The notes under the pieces: generated by a model
Databases searched by the model: none
What the model saw: the letters and a program-made list of their open reading frames with translations, nothing else
Told to the model about the DNA's origin: nothing
NCBI GenBank assembly: GCA_007095845.1
Contig: SFBI01000064.1
Location: 1 to 48,665 of the forward strand
DNA from: Microcystis aeruginosa Ma_MB_S_20031200_S102
GTDB lineage: Bacteria; Cyanobacteriota; Cyanobacteriia; Cyanobacteriales; Microcystaceae
Length of the DNA: 48,665 nt
Reading direction: 5' to 3'
Made by a program: the position numbers and the translations under genes
In this document: positions 27,422 through 36,399 of the stretch, one piece after another
Position numbering within the stretch: position 1 is the first letter of the stretch
Layout of the letters: every line of letters begins with the position of its first letter

Positions 27422-27534
27422 ATTATACTAAATCCGTTTTTGATAGTATGATTAACTGCCAATCGAACTTTAAACACTCGATCCTTTCTTCTCACTTATT
27501 TATACTTTTTAAACAGGATTTAAGTAAGTGGTTT

Positions 27535-27552
27535 TAATTAGGGTTGGCTGAA
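27535..27552 (+). repeat. dispersed repeat TAATTAGGGTTTGCTG-type, copy 2
   Basis: TAATTAGGGTTGGCTGAA, two positions off the commonest form (10111, 30648). Confidence 0.55.
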
Positions 27553-27742
27553 TAATGGTAAAACCCTTTTAAAATAAAGCTTTTGACCTGTTAAAATCCG
27601 ATGTTAGTACCAGAAAATAGGGTTGGGACATTCAAAAACCTTGCACTATCCTTTTTATAGTACATAAGTTAATACAAAAAAGAGGACAACAAAATCTGAA
27701 ATTCTCAGTCTTGACTCTTGCAAGAGTGCCTTATTTCAACAG

Positions 27743-27767
27743 GCAATTTAAATGCGCGGGCAGCTTA
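27743..27767 (+). repeat. 25-bp dispersed repeat, copy 3
   Basis: GCAATTTAAATGCGCGGGC then AGCTTA, the best match to the consensus. With the copy at 29170 it brackets the O-methyltransferase gene in direct orientation. Confidence 0.75.
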
Positions 27768-27810
27768 TCCTATATGGTAATGTTTAATTTTATTCCCGTA
27801 AAAGTTGCTT

Positions 27811-28830
27811 ATGTCCTTACCTGAACTCCCTCTTCATCTTCAATTAACCCAAATGGTTTCGGGTTACTGGTTATCTCAATCCATCTATGCTGCCGCTAAA
27901 TTAAGCCTAGCCGAGCATTTAAGCACGGGAGCGAAATCTTGTCAAGATTTAGCCTCCCTAACTGAGACTAACCCTTCTGCTTTATACCGATTGATGAGAG
28001 CATTAGCTAGTGTGGGAATTTTTCGAGAAATTGAATCTCAACAGTTTATACTAACTCCCTTAGCTGAACATTTATCTAGTAACCATCCCCAGTCAGTAAA
28101 AGCGACAGCGATTATGTTAGGAGAGGCTCCCCATTATCAAGCGTGGGGAAATGTCTTACATAGTATCAAAACGGGACAACCATCCTTTGATGATGTCTTT
28201 GGGATGGGAGTCTTTGAATATTTTCAAACCCATCCGCTGGATGCAGAGATTTTTGAACAGTCGATGAATAGTTTTTCTTTGTCCGAGGAGAAAGCTATTT
28301 TAGCTGTATATAATTTCTCAGAATTTCAAACCCTAGTAGATGTAGGTGGGGGATACGGTGAAATGTTGGGAACAATCCTAGAGCAATATCCCCACCTAAA
28401 AGGGATTCTTTTTGATGAAGACTATGTAATTTCCCATTGTCAATCGACTTTAGAAAAACACAACATTCTCCATCGTTGTCAAACCGTTGGCGGTAATTTT
28501 TTTGAATCCGTACCGTCGGGGGGAGATGGCTATTTATTAAAACATATTATTCATGATTGGGATGATCGAAGGGCGATTGCCATTTTAAAAAACTGTTGTC
28601 AAGCTTTAGATAGCAATGGGAAAATTTTAGTCTTAGAAATGGTTGTCCCTTCGGGTAATAATCCTTCGGCAGCTAAAATGTTAGACTTAAATATGTTAGT
28701 TATGTGTCCGGGAGGTAAAGAAAGAACCGCAACAGAATTTGAGGAATTGTTGAGTCAAGCAGGCTTAAAATTAAATCGCATTATTCCGACTCAAGAAGAT
28801 ATTTGTATTATTGAATGCGTTAAAAAATAA
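27811..28830 (+). CDS. SAM-dependent O-methyltransferase
   Basis: From ATG 27811 the product has 339 residues. The N-terminal dimerisation/winged-helix domain (QSIYAAAKLSLAEHLSTGAK, ALYRLMRALASVGIF) precedes a class I methyltransferase core: TLVDVGGGYGEML (SAM motif I), LLKHIIHDWDDRRAIAILKN (the conserved HxxHDW segment with the catalytic His), and ILVLEMVVP. This is the plant COMT/bacterial hydroxyneurosporene type that methylates hydroxyl groups of small aromatic or isoprenoid metabolites. Substrate unknown. It stands alone. Confidence 0.88.
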   Translation: MSLPELPLHLQLTQMVSGYWLSQSIYAAAKLSLAEHLSTGAKSCQDLASLTETNPSALYRLMRALASVGIFREIESQQFILTPLAEHLSSNHPQSVKATAIMLGEAPHYQAWGNVLHSIKTGQPSFDDVFGMGVFEYFQTHPLDAEIFEQSMNSFSLSEEKAILAVYNFSEFQTLVDVGGGYGEMLGTILEQYPHLKGILFDEDYVISHCQSTLEKHNILHRCQTVGGNFFESVPSGGDGYLLKHIIHDWDDRRAIAILKNCCQALDSNGKILVLEMVVPSGNNPSAAKMLDLNMLVMCPGGKERTATEFEELLSQAGLKLNRIIPTQEDICIIECVKK

Positions 28831-28955
28831 GTCAAGGAGATCAGGCGCAGTCATCGCCTAATTTTGTAAGTGCGTTAATTAAATGTGACACACTTTTCCA
28901 CCTCAATGTTCAAGCTTGTTATCGAGGAATAAATACAAGCATCTAACTGATCACT

Positions 28956-29062
28956 ATAAGTAGTCGTGCAAAATTAATTTCCTAGTAAAGATAGGCAAAA
29001 GGCAAGAGGCAAAAGGCAAGAGGGGGTTAGATATGTGTAATTAATTTTGCTTAGGTACTTAT
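28956..29062. mobile_element. MITE-like repeat, copy 2
   Basis: The ends are inverted repeats: ATAAGTAGTCGTGCAAAATT at the left, and TTTTGCTTAGGTACTTAT at the right with the shared core GCAAAATTAATT. The interior (AGGCAAAAGGCAAGAG repeated, TTAGATATGTGTAATTAATT) matches the copy in the IS30 relic. There is no coding capacity. Confidence 0.7.
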
Positions 29063-29070
29063 TGTCATAA

Positions 29071-29097
29071 GCTAAGAGGCATTTTAACCGCCTATCC
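29071..29097 (-). repeat. 27-bp repeat shared with 45268
   Basis: The minus strand reads GGATAGGCGGTTAAAATGC then CTCTTAGC, matching 45268-45294 with one mismatch. A CCCCCGA/TCGGGGG hairpin follows at about 29123-29140. Confidence 0.65.
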
Positions 29098-29169
29098 GTC
29101 AAATTAGCTGAATCTCCGCCAATACCCCCGAAGTCGGGGGGAAAGGGGAGTTTTTCCTCATCTCAACAA

Positions 29170-29194
29170 GCAATTTAAATGCTCGGGCAGCTTA
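29170..29194 (+). repeat. 25-bp dispersed repeat, copy 4
   Basis: GCAATTTAAATGCTCGGGC then AGCTTA, ending three bases before the pdxH stop codon region. Confidence 0.75.
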
Positions 29195-29197
29195 AAA

Positions 29198-29842
29198 CTA
29201 AGGGGCTAAACGTTGCCTTTGCCAACGACCATCTTCTTGACGATAATAACAGAGACGATCATGGAGACGACTGGGGCGACCTTGCCAGAACTCGATTAAA
29301 CTAGGAATTAGGCGAAAACCGCCCCAATGAGGAGGACGAGGAACTTCACGGCCAGCATACTCTTCTTGTAGTTCTGCCAGGCGTTTTTCGAGGATATCCC
29401 GCCCCGAAATTACTTCACTTTGATTGGAGGCCCAGGCCCCTAAACGAGATTCCCAGGGACGGACAAAAAAGTAATTATCCGATTCCTCTTCCCTGATTTT
29501 TTCTACAGTTCCCTCGACCCTAATTTGTCGTTGCAATTCTCCCCACCAAAACACTAGGGCCGCATTGGGATTAGCGATTAATTCCTGTCCTTTGGAGCTT
29601 TGGTAGTTGGTAAAGAGAACAAAACCGCGAGGATCGAAGTCTTTTAACAGTACCATGCGGGCCCGGGGTTTGCCCTCCGGGGAAATAGTGGCTAAAGTCA
29701 TAGCGTTGGGTTCTAATCTTCCCGAAGATACCGCCCGTTCTAGCCATTGTTTAAATACAATGAAAGGATCGGCAGATGTTTCTGACTCTAGCAATTCTTC
29801 AAGATTGTAGTCTAAGCGCAGGTCAGCGATCGATATGTCCAT
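29198..29842 (-). CDS. pdxH: pyridoxamine 5'-phosphate oxidase
   Basis: The 214-residue FMN enzyme makes pyridoxal 5'-phosphate. Motifs: EPNAMTLATISPEGKPRARM (FMN-binding strand), GFVLFTNYQSSKGQEL, ALVFWWGELQRQIRVEG, the RPWESRLGAWASNQSEVI segment, and the C-terminal EFWQGRPSRLHDRLCY that contacts substrate. Length is normal. It is divergent from scpA across 51 bp, so the two promoters share that small interval. Confidence 0.96.
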   Translation of the reverse strand: MDISIADLRLDYNLEELLESETSADPFIVFKQWLERAVSSGRLEPNAMTLATISPEGKPRARMVLLKDFDPRGFVLFTNYQSSKGQELIANPNAALVFWWGELQRQIRVEGTVEKIREEESDNYFFVRPWESRLGAWASNQSEVISGRDILEKRLAELQEEYAGREVPRPPHWGGFRLIPSLIEFWQGRPSRLHDRLCYYRQEDGRWQRQRLAP

Positions 29843-29893
29843 GGTTTTGCTTGCTAAATTCTATCCTTTGAGATCCTACAAGATTATAGAATC

Positions 29894-30664
29894 ATGACTA
29901 TCACCTCAGCTAGTGACGCAATCGAATCTCTGTTAGAAATGGCCGAACAGGGAGAAATTGACCCCTGGGATGTGCAGGTTATCGATGTAATCGATCGCTT
30001 TTTGGCAGAATTGGGTTTATTAAATGATCTAGATTTAGCCATGGCTCAGGCTAATTTACCCCAATCGGGACAGGCTTTTTTATGGGCTTCTATGTTAGTT
30101 TTATTTAAGGCTGATACCCTAGAAAGATTGTCTTTAGACCAGCAAGAAGAAAGTCTGATTGATGAGGAAATTAGCGAGTTAGAACGGGAATTAAGAACTT
30201 TACCCCGTTATCTAGAAAATCATATTCGCCGTCGTACTGCTGCCCCACCACCGCGAAAAAGACGGGTAACTTTACAGGAGTTAATCACTCAATTACAACA
30301 GATTGCCCTAGAGATTGAAGCTTTACCGAAACTGCCTGTAGTTGTCCCGAAACCCCGGCCCCAATCCCGACGGGAAGCGGTACAAATTATCACGGAATTA
30401 GCCCACCAAGAAAACCTGACGGAGTTGGCAGCGGAACTGGACTTTTTTTTGCACAGAAAGTTTTTTCAATTAGATAAAAATGAGATAGAGTTTGAGTATT
30501 TATTAGATTTATGGCAAGCGGAAAAGCCTTCTAGTCACTCGGCAACACAGGAAAAGGTGGCGATTTTTTGGGCTTTACTTTTACTGGCTTCTCAATCAAA
30601 AGTGGAGTTAAAACAAGAGGATTTTTATCAGGATTTAACTATTTCTTTAATTAGGGTTTGCTGA
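29894..30664 (+). CDS. scpA: segregation and condensation protein A
   Basis: A 256-residue kleisin of the bacterial SMC complex. The N-terminal SMC-head-contacting segment EMAEQGEIDPWDVQVIDVID is typical, followed by QAFLWASMLVLFKADTLERL. The C-terminal winged helix binds the other SMC head. The last six residues (SLIRVC) and the stop are encoded by a copy of an 18-bp dispersed repeat (30648-30665), so the original C-terminus may have been altered. Confidence 0.93.
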   Translation: MTITSASDAIESLLEMAEQGEIDPWDVQVIDVIDRFLAELGLLNDLDLAMAQANLPQSGQAFLWASMLVLFKADTLERLSLDQQEESLIDEEISELERELRTLPRYLENHIRRRTAAPPPRKRRVTLQELITQLQQIALEIEALPKLPVVVPKPRPQSRREAVQIITELAHQENLTELAAELDFFLHRKFFQLDKNEIEFEYLLDLWQAEKPSSHSATQEKVAIFWALLLLASQSKVELKQEDFYQDLTISLIRVC

Positions 30665-30665
30665 A
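30648..30665 (+). repeat. dispersed repeat TAATTAGGGTTTGCTGAA, copy 3, overlapping scpA stop
   Basis: Exact TAATTAGGGTTTGCTGAA; its TGA at 30662-30664 is the scpA stop codon. Confidence 0.65.
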
Positions 30666-30723
30666 GGTGTGGGGTTTTACCGATTATTTTCATCTGGTCA
30701 GTTACCTAATTTTCAGAACTTAG

Positions 30724-30775
30724 GTTGGGCTTCGGCCGTGAGCTTTTGCCGAACGGTTGAAGCATGAAACCCAAC
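30724..30775. terminator. palindromic repeat between convergent genes
   Basis: The outer arms GTTGGG (30724-30729) and CCCAAC (30770-30775) enclose an inner stem TTCGGC (30731-30736) / GCCGAA (30748-30753). It lies between the ends of scpA and the small minus-strand gene, a place for a bidirectional terminator. Confidence 0.5.
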
Positions 30776-30783
30776 GCCTTTTC

Positions 30784-31002
30784 CTAGGAAATAAAGTCAT
30801 AATCCTTTCCTATCCCTTCTAGTTGAGTTTTGATCTGAAAACAACTATTAGGTAATAAATCTTTGATAGGGGGAATAGCATTAATTTGAGAGGCGATTTC
30901 TTGCACAATTTGCTCGATTCTCACACCAGTTTTACAGGAAGTTGCGATTAGCTTGGTCATTGGAGAATATGCAATAAAATTGCCTCCGTCGGTTTCAATC
31001 AA
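30784..31002 (-). CDS. small hypothetical protein
   Basis: The 72-residue frame starts at TTG 31002, which has GGAG five bases upstream; an internal ATG at residue 15 has no such site. The sequence begins MIETDGGNFIAYSPMTKLIA and has an amphipathic middle (IEQIVQEIASQINAIPPIKD). No family recognised. Convergent with scpA. Confidence 0.5.
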   Translation of the reverse strand: MIETDGGNFIAYSPMTKLIATSCKTGVRIEQIVQEIASQINAIPPIKDLLPNSCFQIKTQLEGIGKDYDFIS

Positions 31003-31664
31003 AAATACTCCGAAAATTATATTGACAAGTATAAAGTTTTTTTATTAATATTCATTCAAGCTTTGATCATAAAATTTCTATTTTCAATTTTTTTAGGATA
31101 AAATACCTGTTCAAAACAAGGGTTTTTAAAGAAAATATAAGCTTTACGGTTGTCAAAGGTAATAATTTAGGCTAAATATTATGGAAACTAGAAAAATTCT
31201 AACATAGAAATTAGTCCCTAGATATCTTTCGGTAATTGCTGTAAATAGTTTTATAAAGTACCTCGTATTTTAGACTATAATCATAGGGGAAAGATTGCTG
31301 CGGTGGGGTCATGGTTGATACAGTAAAGTTAATGCAGGTATCACTCTCTCGTCATGACATAGTTATTAATAACAGGGATTTTACTTGTACTAAGCACAGT
31401 TTCCCTAAGCTGTTACCCATTTAAACTAGGTGTTATAGTGTTATAAAACCAACCATAAAACTGGCTCTTTCTCTGCTCTCATCTGGTCTTAACAGGTAAT
31501 TTAGATAGGTCAGCATCTCAACGTCCACAAATTTTTAACTGGGATTGTTGCTATACTGATGGCTCTTGACAAAAGATAATGTTAATTATTTTTATGATAA
31601 GTATTATTAGTCACCTTTTCATGTACTATGGTTCTATAGCAATATTTTTGAAGGATCACGAGCA
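31003..31664. other. long spacer before the lipoprotein-mscS operon
   Basis: This 660-bp AT-rich stretch has no credible coding frame. A TTGACA lies at 31566-31571 with TATGAT at 31593-31598, but the 21-bp spacing is poor for a promoter. A TATACT lies at 31554. It may hold a small RNA or complex regulation of the operon; nothing seen proves either. Confidence 0.4.
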
Positions 31665-32957
31665 ATGCAATCCCTAAAGCTCAGAGTTAAAACTGCTTGG
31701 AGAAGCCAAAAAGCAAGGACGATTATATCGTTACTATTACTTTTTATCTTGATGCCAATTTTTCTTTATGCTTGTTTTAGTGATCTTCCTACCCAATCAT
31801 CGGAGCAAAGGCAAGGATCCCTTTTGGTTTGGTATCCAGAAGAGGGCAATTTAACTAAACTAGTAAGTCTCGGTTTGCAAGAGTTTAAAAAACTAAATCC
31901 GCAGGTGACAATTCTTGAGCAAGCTATTCCTATCGATGAGATACCCGAACGTTTTTTTAAACAATCTCAAAGCGGATTGGGTGCGAGTGTTATTCTAATT
32001 TTTTCGAGAAATATACCCAGATTAGTCTCTGAAGGAGTACTGGGGGAAATTGACCAAAAAAATCTAGATTTATCTATTTATAATCCCCCAACCCTGAAAC
32101 AAGTTAGCTATCAAGGAAAAATCTATGGCATTCCCTTAGGTTCTCGTACTCGTGTACTGTGTTACAATCAAAAAAAATTACAAGTTAGTACCGATCCGCT
32201 GCTGAAGCAACCTCCCACCAGTTTAGAGGGATTAGTGGAACGTGCGCGCAAAGGTTATTCTGTGGGGATGGTGTCCTCTTTTGAAGATACTTTTTGGGGA
32301 ATGGCAATTTTTGGCGGCTATTTGTGGGATGATCAGGGTAGGCTACAACCTCGCCTGGATGGTTGGGCAAAATGGCTAGAATGGCTAAAATTTGCCTCGT
32401 CACAGCCTAATTTTATTCTCAATCGTCAACGGGAATTGCTTCATGATGCCTTTGCTAGAGGTCGCTTAACCTATTATGTGTGTAATTCTATTGAAATTGC
32501 CGATTTAAAAAACAGTCTCCAAGATGATCTCAGAGTCGCTTTACTTCCCCAAGAAACTCAAGGTAAAGCAGCACCAATTCTCTATACAAGGGTAATGGTA
32601 TTTAATCGTAATAATAGTGATAATGAAAATAGGTTGGGATTAGCTTTAGGAAAATTTCTCACTAATCCCGAACAACAATTGCAAGCAATCATCCAAACAG
32701 AAAGTTTTATTCCCACTAACCGACGGGTGCAGATCGAAGGAAATTTACTACCGATCGAATCAGTATTATTACAACAATCCCAAAATGCTGTGGCAGTTCC
32801 TCTGGATGATTGGGAAAAGTTGAATCAAATTTTAGAACAAGGAGAATTTTGGTATGAAAGAGCGATCGCTGGTGAAATATCTTCCTCAAAAGCAGCCCAT
32901 CAACTGATACTTTATATTCAATCAGGTCTCGATCAGGAAGTCAAAAAAATAAATTAA
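31665..32957 (+). CDS. extracellular solute-binding lipoprotein
   Basis: ATG 31665 has GAAGGA ten bases upstream; 430 residues. The N-terminus is charged (KLRVKTAWRSQKAR), followed by a hydrophobic stretch ending in the lipobox-like LYAC, so it is probably a lipoprotein. The mature part follows the family 1 (MalE-like) solute-binding fold: LLVWYPEEGNLTKLVSLGLQ, YGIPLGSRTRVLCYNQKKLQ, then GMAIFGGYLWDD and an ESFIPTNRR segment. No ABC permease or ATPase genes are nearby. Its stop is one base before the mscS-type gene, so the two are co-transcribed. Confidence 0.85.
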   Translation: MQSLKLRVKTAWRSQKARTIISLLLLFILMPIFLYACFSDLPTQSSEQRQGSLLVWYPEEGNLTKLVSLGLQEFKKLNPQVTILEQAIPIDEIPERFFKQSQSGLGASVILIFSRNIPRLVSEGVLGEIDQKNLDLSIYNPPTLKQVSYQGKIYGIPLGSRTRVLCYNQKKLQVSTDPLLKQPPTSLEGLVERARKGYSVGMVSSFEDTFWGMAIFGGYLWDDQGRLQPRLDGWAKWLEWLKFASSQPNFILNRQRELLHDAFARGRLTYYVCNSIEIADLKNSLQDDLRVALLPQETQGKAAPILYTRVMVFNRNNSDNENRLGLALGKFLTNPEQQLQAIIQTESFIPTNRRVQIEGNLLPIESVLLQQSQNAVAVPLDDWEKLNQILEQGEFWYERAIAGEISSSKAAHQLILYIQSGLDQEVKKIN

Positions 32958-32958
32958 T

Positions 32959-34269
32959 ATGAACAACAATATTCCCTCTCTTTCGGAAATAATTGCTAAC
33001 CAATTATTATTTTTAGGACGCAGAAATGTTCAAAATCAATTAATGATTATTTTTCTCTGTTTAATTCTTGCTTGGTTATTGTCAAAATGGTTATGGTCTT
33101 ACTTAGAAAAAAGATTTCCTCACGTCACCACTTTTATCCATAGTGATAAAAAATTAACCATCCGTCAATATTTTGCTATTCTGATAGAGTTTCTTAATTT
33201 TCCAGTTATTAGTATAATTTTACTTGATTTAAATTATCTAATTTTTCTCAGTCAAAATTGGATAAGAGGAATGATTAGTTTATCTATAGAACTCCTGTGG
33301 TTTTATTTAGTTTATCGTGGTTTATTAGCTGGACTATACGCCAAGTTTTCCGTCAATACAATCAAATATTATCATTTCCGGCTTTTAGCCCCTTTATTGG
33401 TCTTATTTCTCCTGAAGATCATGATTGGTTTCTACAATAACATTCAGGAAATCGCCCAAGTATCTCCTTTCAATTTATTCAATAGTCCGATCACATTGGG
33501 AAGCATATTTATTTTGATAATAGCTCCCTATTTTCTAGTAATTGTTGTTGATCTTATAGAGACTATAGTTTTGAGTATTGCTAATTTAAATCAGCAAGCT
33601 AGTCGCGGTGAAATTGAAGCAACTTTACTGTTAGGACGTTATTTTTTCATTGTCTTAGGTTTTATCATTATCTTGGGTTATGTGGGAGTTAATGCAACGG
33701 CAATAGCGGCAATTACTGGTGGTTTATCGGTGGGTATTGGTTTCGGTATGCAGCAAGTGGTCAGTAATTTTATTAGCGGTATTTTACTATTATTTGAAAA
33801 AGTTCTCAAACCCGGTGATATAATTAATATTGAAGGACAAACTTCTCAGGTAAAAAAGCTAGGTATTCGAGCGACAACAGTGCAAATCCTCACGGATAAT
33901 TCTGAAAAAATTATCCCCAACCAAAAGTTTTTTACTGAGGATGTCACCACCTATACGGGTAGTGATAACTTGATCTATTGTTCAATTGTTATCGGAGTTG
34001 GTTATAATTCTAACGCACAACAAGTGATGAATTTATTGCTAGACATTGCTGATCATCATCCTAACATACTTAAAAACCCGCAACCAGTAGCCTTTTTTAT
34101 TAATTTTGGTGATTCTAGTTTAAACTTTGAATTAAAGTTCTGGTTAGATGATGTTAACAGGAAAAAGCGAGTAATTAGTGATGTTAATTGTGTTATTCTT
34201 AATAGGTTTACTAAAGAGAATATCGAGATTCCTTTTCCGCAGCAAGATATTCATATTCGCAATAATTAA
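32959..34269 (+). CDS. MscS-family mechanosensitive channel
   Basis: 436 residues with about six hydrophobic segments, then the pore helix and beta domain of MscS: AITGGLSVGIGFGMQQVVSN, FISGILLLFEKVLKPGDIIN, with the Gly/Ala-rich TM3. IEGQTSQVKKLGIRATTVQI is the beta domain and IIPNQKFFTEDVTTY the following conserved motif. The extra N-terminal helices place it among the larger, plant/cyanobacterial-like members. It follows the solute-binding lipoprotein by one base, an unusual pairing. Confidence 0.9.
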   Translation: MNNNIPSLSEIIANQLLFLGRRNVQNQLMIIFLCLILAWLLSKWLWSYLEKRFPHVTTFIHSDKKLTIRQYFAILIEFLNFPVISIILLDLNYLIFLSQNWIRGMISLSIELLWFYLVYRGLLAGLYAKFSVNTIKYYHFRLLAPLLVLFLLKIMIGFYNNIQEIAQVSPFNLFNSPITLGSIFILIIAPYFLVIVVDLIETIVLSIANLNQQASRGEIEATLLLGRYFFIVLGFIIILGYVGVNATAIAAITGGLSVGIGFGMQQVVSNFISGILLLFEKVLKPGDIINIEGQTSQVKKLGIRATTVQILTDNSEKIIPNQKFFTEDVTTYTGSDNLIYCSIVIGVGYNSNAQQVMNLLLDIADHHPNILKNPQPVAFFINFGDSSLNFELKFWLDDVNRKKRVISDVNCVILNRFTKENIEIPFPQQDIHIRNN

Positions 34270-34275
34270 AAAATT

Positions 34276-34352
34276 TAGTTATTCACACAAAATTAATTTA
34301 TTTGTTAAAAAGCTTTATCAAAATGCGTAATTAATTTTGCTTAGGTAATTAT
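34276..34352. mobile_element. MITE-like repeat, copy 3
   Basis: Left end TTAGTTATTCACACAAAATT and right end TTTTGCTTAGGTAATTATC are inverted around a core CAAAATTAATT. The right 25 bases match the right ends at 5342 and 29062. It is a shorter, internally different copy. Confidence 0.6.
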
Positions 34353-34390
34353 CTTATTCAAAAACCTTATCTAATTATTTTTCATCTCCA

Positions 34391-34424
34391 AATATATGAA
34401 TTTCACTTATGAAATTCATATATT
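34391..34424. terminator. 15-bp perfect palindrome
   Basis: AATATATGAATTTCA (34391-34405), a CTTA loop, and TGAAATTCATATATT (34410-34424), followed by a T-rich run. It may terminate the mscS transcript. It is entirely AT-rich apart from two G/C pairs, so an operator is also possible. Confidence 0.5.
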
Positions 34425-34673
34425 TATTTTTTCATTAATAACCAGTATCTTGACAAAAAAACAATTTTAATATAAAATTCACACTAGGTAATATGTTCAG
34501 AAAACAGCCTGTAATTTAGAATCGAAATCGACCAAATTGATCTATCGAGGTTTTTCTTATGCTTTTCGGTTCTAATTTGCTTGGTGCTTTATCGATGTTT
34601 GTTGAACTTAGACATCAATCACCGTGGCACTTTTTTCATTTAATTGCTGTCATCTACTCTAACTAAAAATTCC

Positions 34674-36356
34674 ATGATTATCACCAGGTTACAAAATCGT
34701 TTTTCCAGAAATAATTCCACTCGTCGTCTGCGAGCTTTTATCCTAGGTCTTTTCGCCGCCACTATGACCGCTTTGCCCTTAAAAGCCGCCGAAGAAGTTG
34801 AATTTGTCTATACTCCCCTCGTATTTTCTCTATCGGTAGCATCCCTAGAAACCTTTGCTAAAGAAGGCAAAATTGACGCTAATTTAAAACAATTTTTAGC
34901 CAGAGTAACTCCCGAAGCAAGAGAGCAGTTTCGTGAAGCTTTATTAACAAAAATTGACATCGATCCTGTTTTACTATCTCGTTTTTTTAATAGTGTGATG
35001 GGTGCTGATATGCTCTCTCGTTTGGGCAAAAGTATCACCATTCAAGGGGGAATTAATGGTAAATATGCCCTGCGGGGTGCGATTGTTAGTGCCGCTTTTG
35101 AACCGGGGGGATTAACCCTTTTAAATATCCTGAAAAAATTCCCCAATAATATCCAGTTACAGGGGGAAGAAATCCTCGGATTAGCTAAAGCTCTTGATTA
35201 TGCCATTTATGTATCTGAATTATTTACCAAAGATATGCGCTTCTGGACAGCAGAGGAAGCGGCTGCCGTTAAACCAGCTATTAATTATGCCAGTTTACCC
35301 GATTTGCGTCAGCGCGGTAGCTTTCAGGTAAAAAAAGAAGTTTGGAACCTAACCGACAACAGTCGCAATCGCAGTTTATATGTAGATGTTTATATCCCGC
35401 AAACTTTCCGAGACGGTAAAACACCTGTAATTATTTTTTCCCACGGATTAGCCTCGCGACCAGAAGATTATGCTGAAGCAATTGAACATCTAGCTTCCTA
35501 CGGATTTCTAGTAGCAGCACCGCAACACCCCGGCAGTGATATTAAATACCTGCAAGGAATGTTAGCAGGATATTATCGCAATATTTTTGATCGAGATGAA
35601 TTTATTAACCGACCCAAAGATATTAGCTTTGTCATTGATGAATTAGCAAGACGTAACGCTAGTCAATTTCAAGGTAAACTTAACCTGACTAATGTGGGAG
35701 TAGCTGGTCATTCCTTCGGAGGTTATACTGCCATTGCTGTTGCCGGTGCGTCAATCGATTTTGATAATCTTGCTAAAGATTGTAACCGTTCTTATTCCGG
35801 GATTAATATCTCGATTTTCTTGGAATGTCGCGCCCTAGAATTGCCTAGACAGGTCTATAATTTTCGTGATGAACGAGTCGCAGCTGTTTTTGCAGCCAAT
35901 CCCGTTAACCGCAGTATTTTTGGGGAAAAAGGTTTAAGCAAAATCTCAATTCCTGTCCTTTTGGGTTCTGGAAGTTATGACCCAGCAGCTAATCCAATTT
36001 TTGAACAGGCTATTTCTTTTACTTGGTTAAAAACGCCAGATAAATATCTAGCTATGGTGGAGGGACAAGCTCATGTAAATTTTACGGAATTGGATGCAGG
36101 AATGCAAAAAACCCTAAAGTCTGTGGTCGATATCACTTTACCCAATCAAAATTTAATCGAGGATTATACTGGAGCTTTATTGGTCTCTTTTTTTGAAGTT
36201 TATATTGCTAATAATGAAAAGTTTCGTCCTTTTCTTCTGTCTAGCTATGCAGAATATCTCAGTCAGGGACAAAAGTTTAAATTAGACTTTATTACTGCCG
36301 CTTCTGACGAGAAATTATCTCAATTGATTGAGAAATTGCGCGCACGTCGGCAATAG
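34674..36356 (+). CDS. DUF1400 alpha/beta hydrolase, exported
   Basis: I start at ATG 34674 (560 residues); an upstream TTG is less likely. Residues 15-40 are a signal peptide (RRLRAFILGLFAATMTALPL, KAAEE). The next 130 residues match the cyanobacterial DUF1400 domain (LVFSLSVASLETFAKEGKID and ITIQGGINGKYALRGA). An alpha/beta hydrolase domain follows with PVIIFSHGLASRPEDYAE (oxyanion strand) and the nucleophile elbow GVAGHSFGGYTA; a His near QAHVNFTE completes the triad. It resembles platelet-activating-factor acetylhydrolase-like lipases. Substrate unknown. Confidence 0.9.
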   Translation: MIITRLQNRFSRNNSTRRLRAFILGLFAATMTALPLKAAEEVEFVYTPLVFSLSVASLETFAKEGKIDANLKQFLARVTPEAREQFREALLTKIDIDPVLLSRFFNSVMGADMLSRLGKSITIQGGINGKYALRGAIVSAAFEPGGLTLLNILKKFPNNIQLQGEEILGLAKALDYAIYVSELFTKDMRFWTAEEAAAVKPAINYASLPDLRQRGSFQVKKEVWNLTDNSRNRSLYVDVYIPQTFRDGKTPVIIFSHGLASRPEDYAEAIEHLASYGFLVAAPQHPGSDIKYLQGMLAGYYRNIFDRDEFINRPKDISFVIDELARRNASQFQGKLNLTNVGVAGHSFGGYTAIAVAGASIDFDNLAKDCNRSYSGINISIFLECRALELPRQVYNFRDERVAAVFAANPVNRSIFGEKGLSKISIPVLLGSGSYDPAANPIFEQAISFTWLKTPDKYLAMVEGQAHVNFTELDAGMQKTLKSVVDITLPNQNLIEDYTGALLVSFFEVYIANNEKFRPFLLSSYAEYLSQGQKFKLDFITAASDEKLSQLIEKLRARRQ

Positions 36357-36366
36357 TAAAACGTGG

Positions 36367-36399
36367 GGTGCGTTAGACGGAAAAAATTCCTGACGCACC
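36367..36399 (+). terminator. hairpin after the DUF1400 hydrolase gene
   Basis: GGTGCGT (36367-36373) pairs with ACGCACC (36393-36399) with an inner GGAA/TTCC. It starts 10 bp after the stop codon. Such GGTGCGT palindromes also occur as repeats in cyanobacterial genomes. Confidence 0.55.

Larger units (their letters stand above)
27422..27810. other. spacer with two dispersed repeats
   Basis: It holds a copy of the TAATTAGGGTTTGCTGAA-type repeat (27535-27552) and a 25-bp repeat (27743-27767). I see no coding sequence. Confidence 0.5.

Noticed and set aside
31566-31598. Promoter TTGACA / TATGAT before the lipoprotein gene
   Set aside because: The spacing of 21 bp is too long for a standard sigma-70 promoter.
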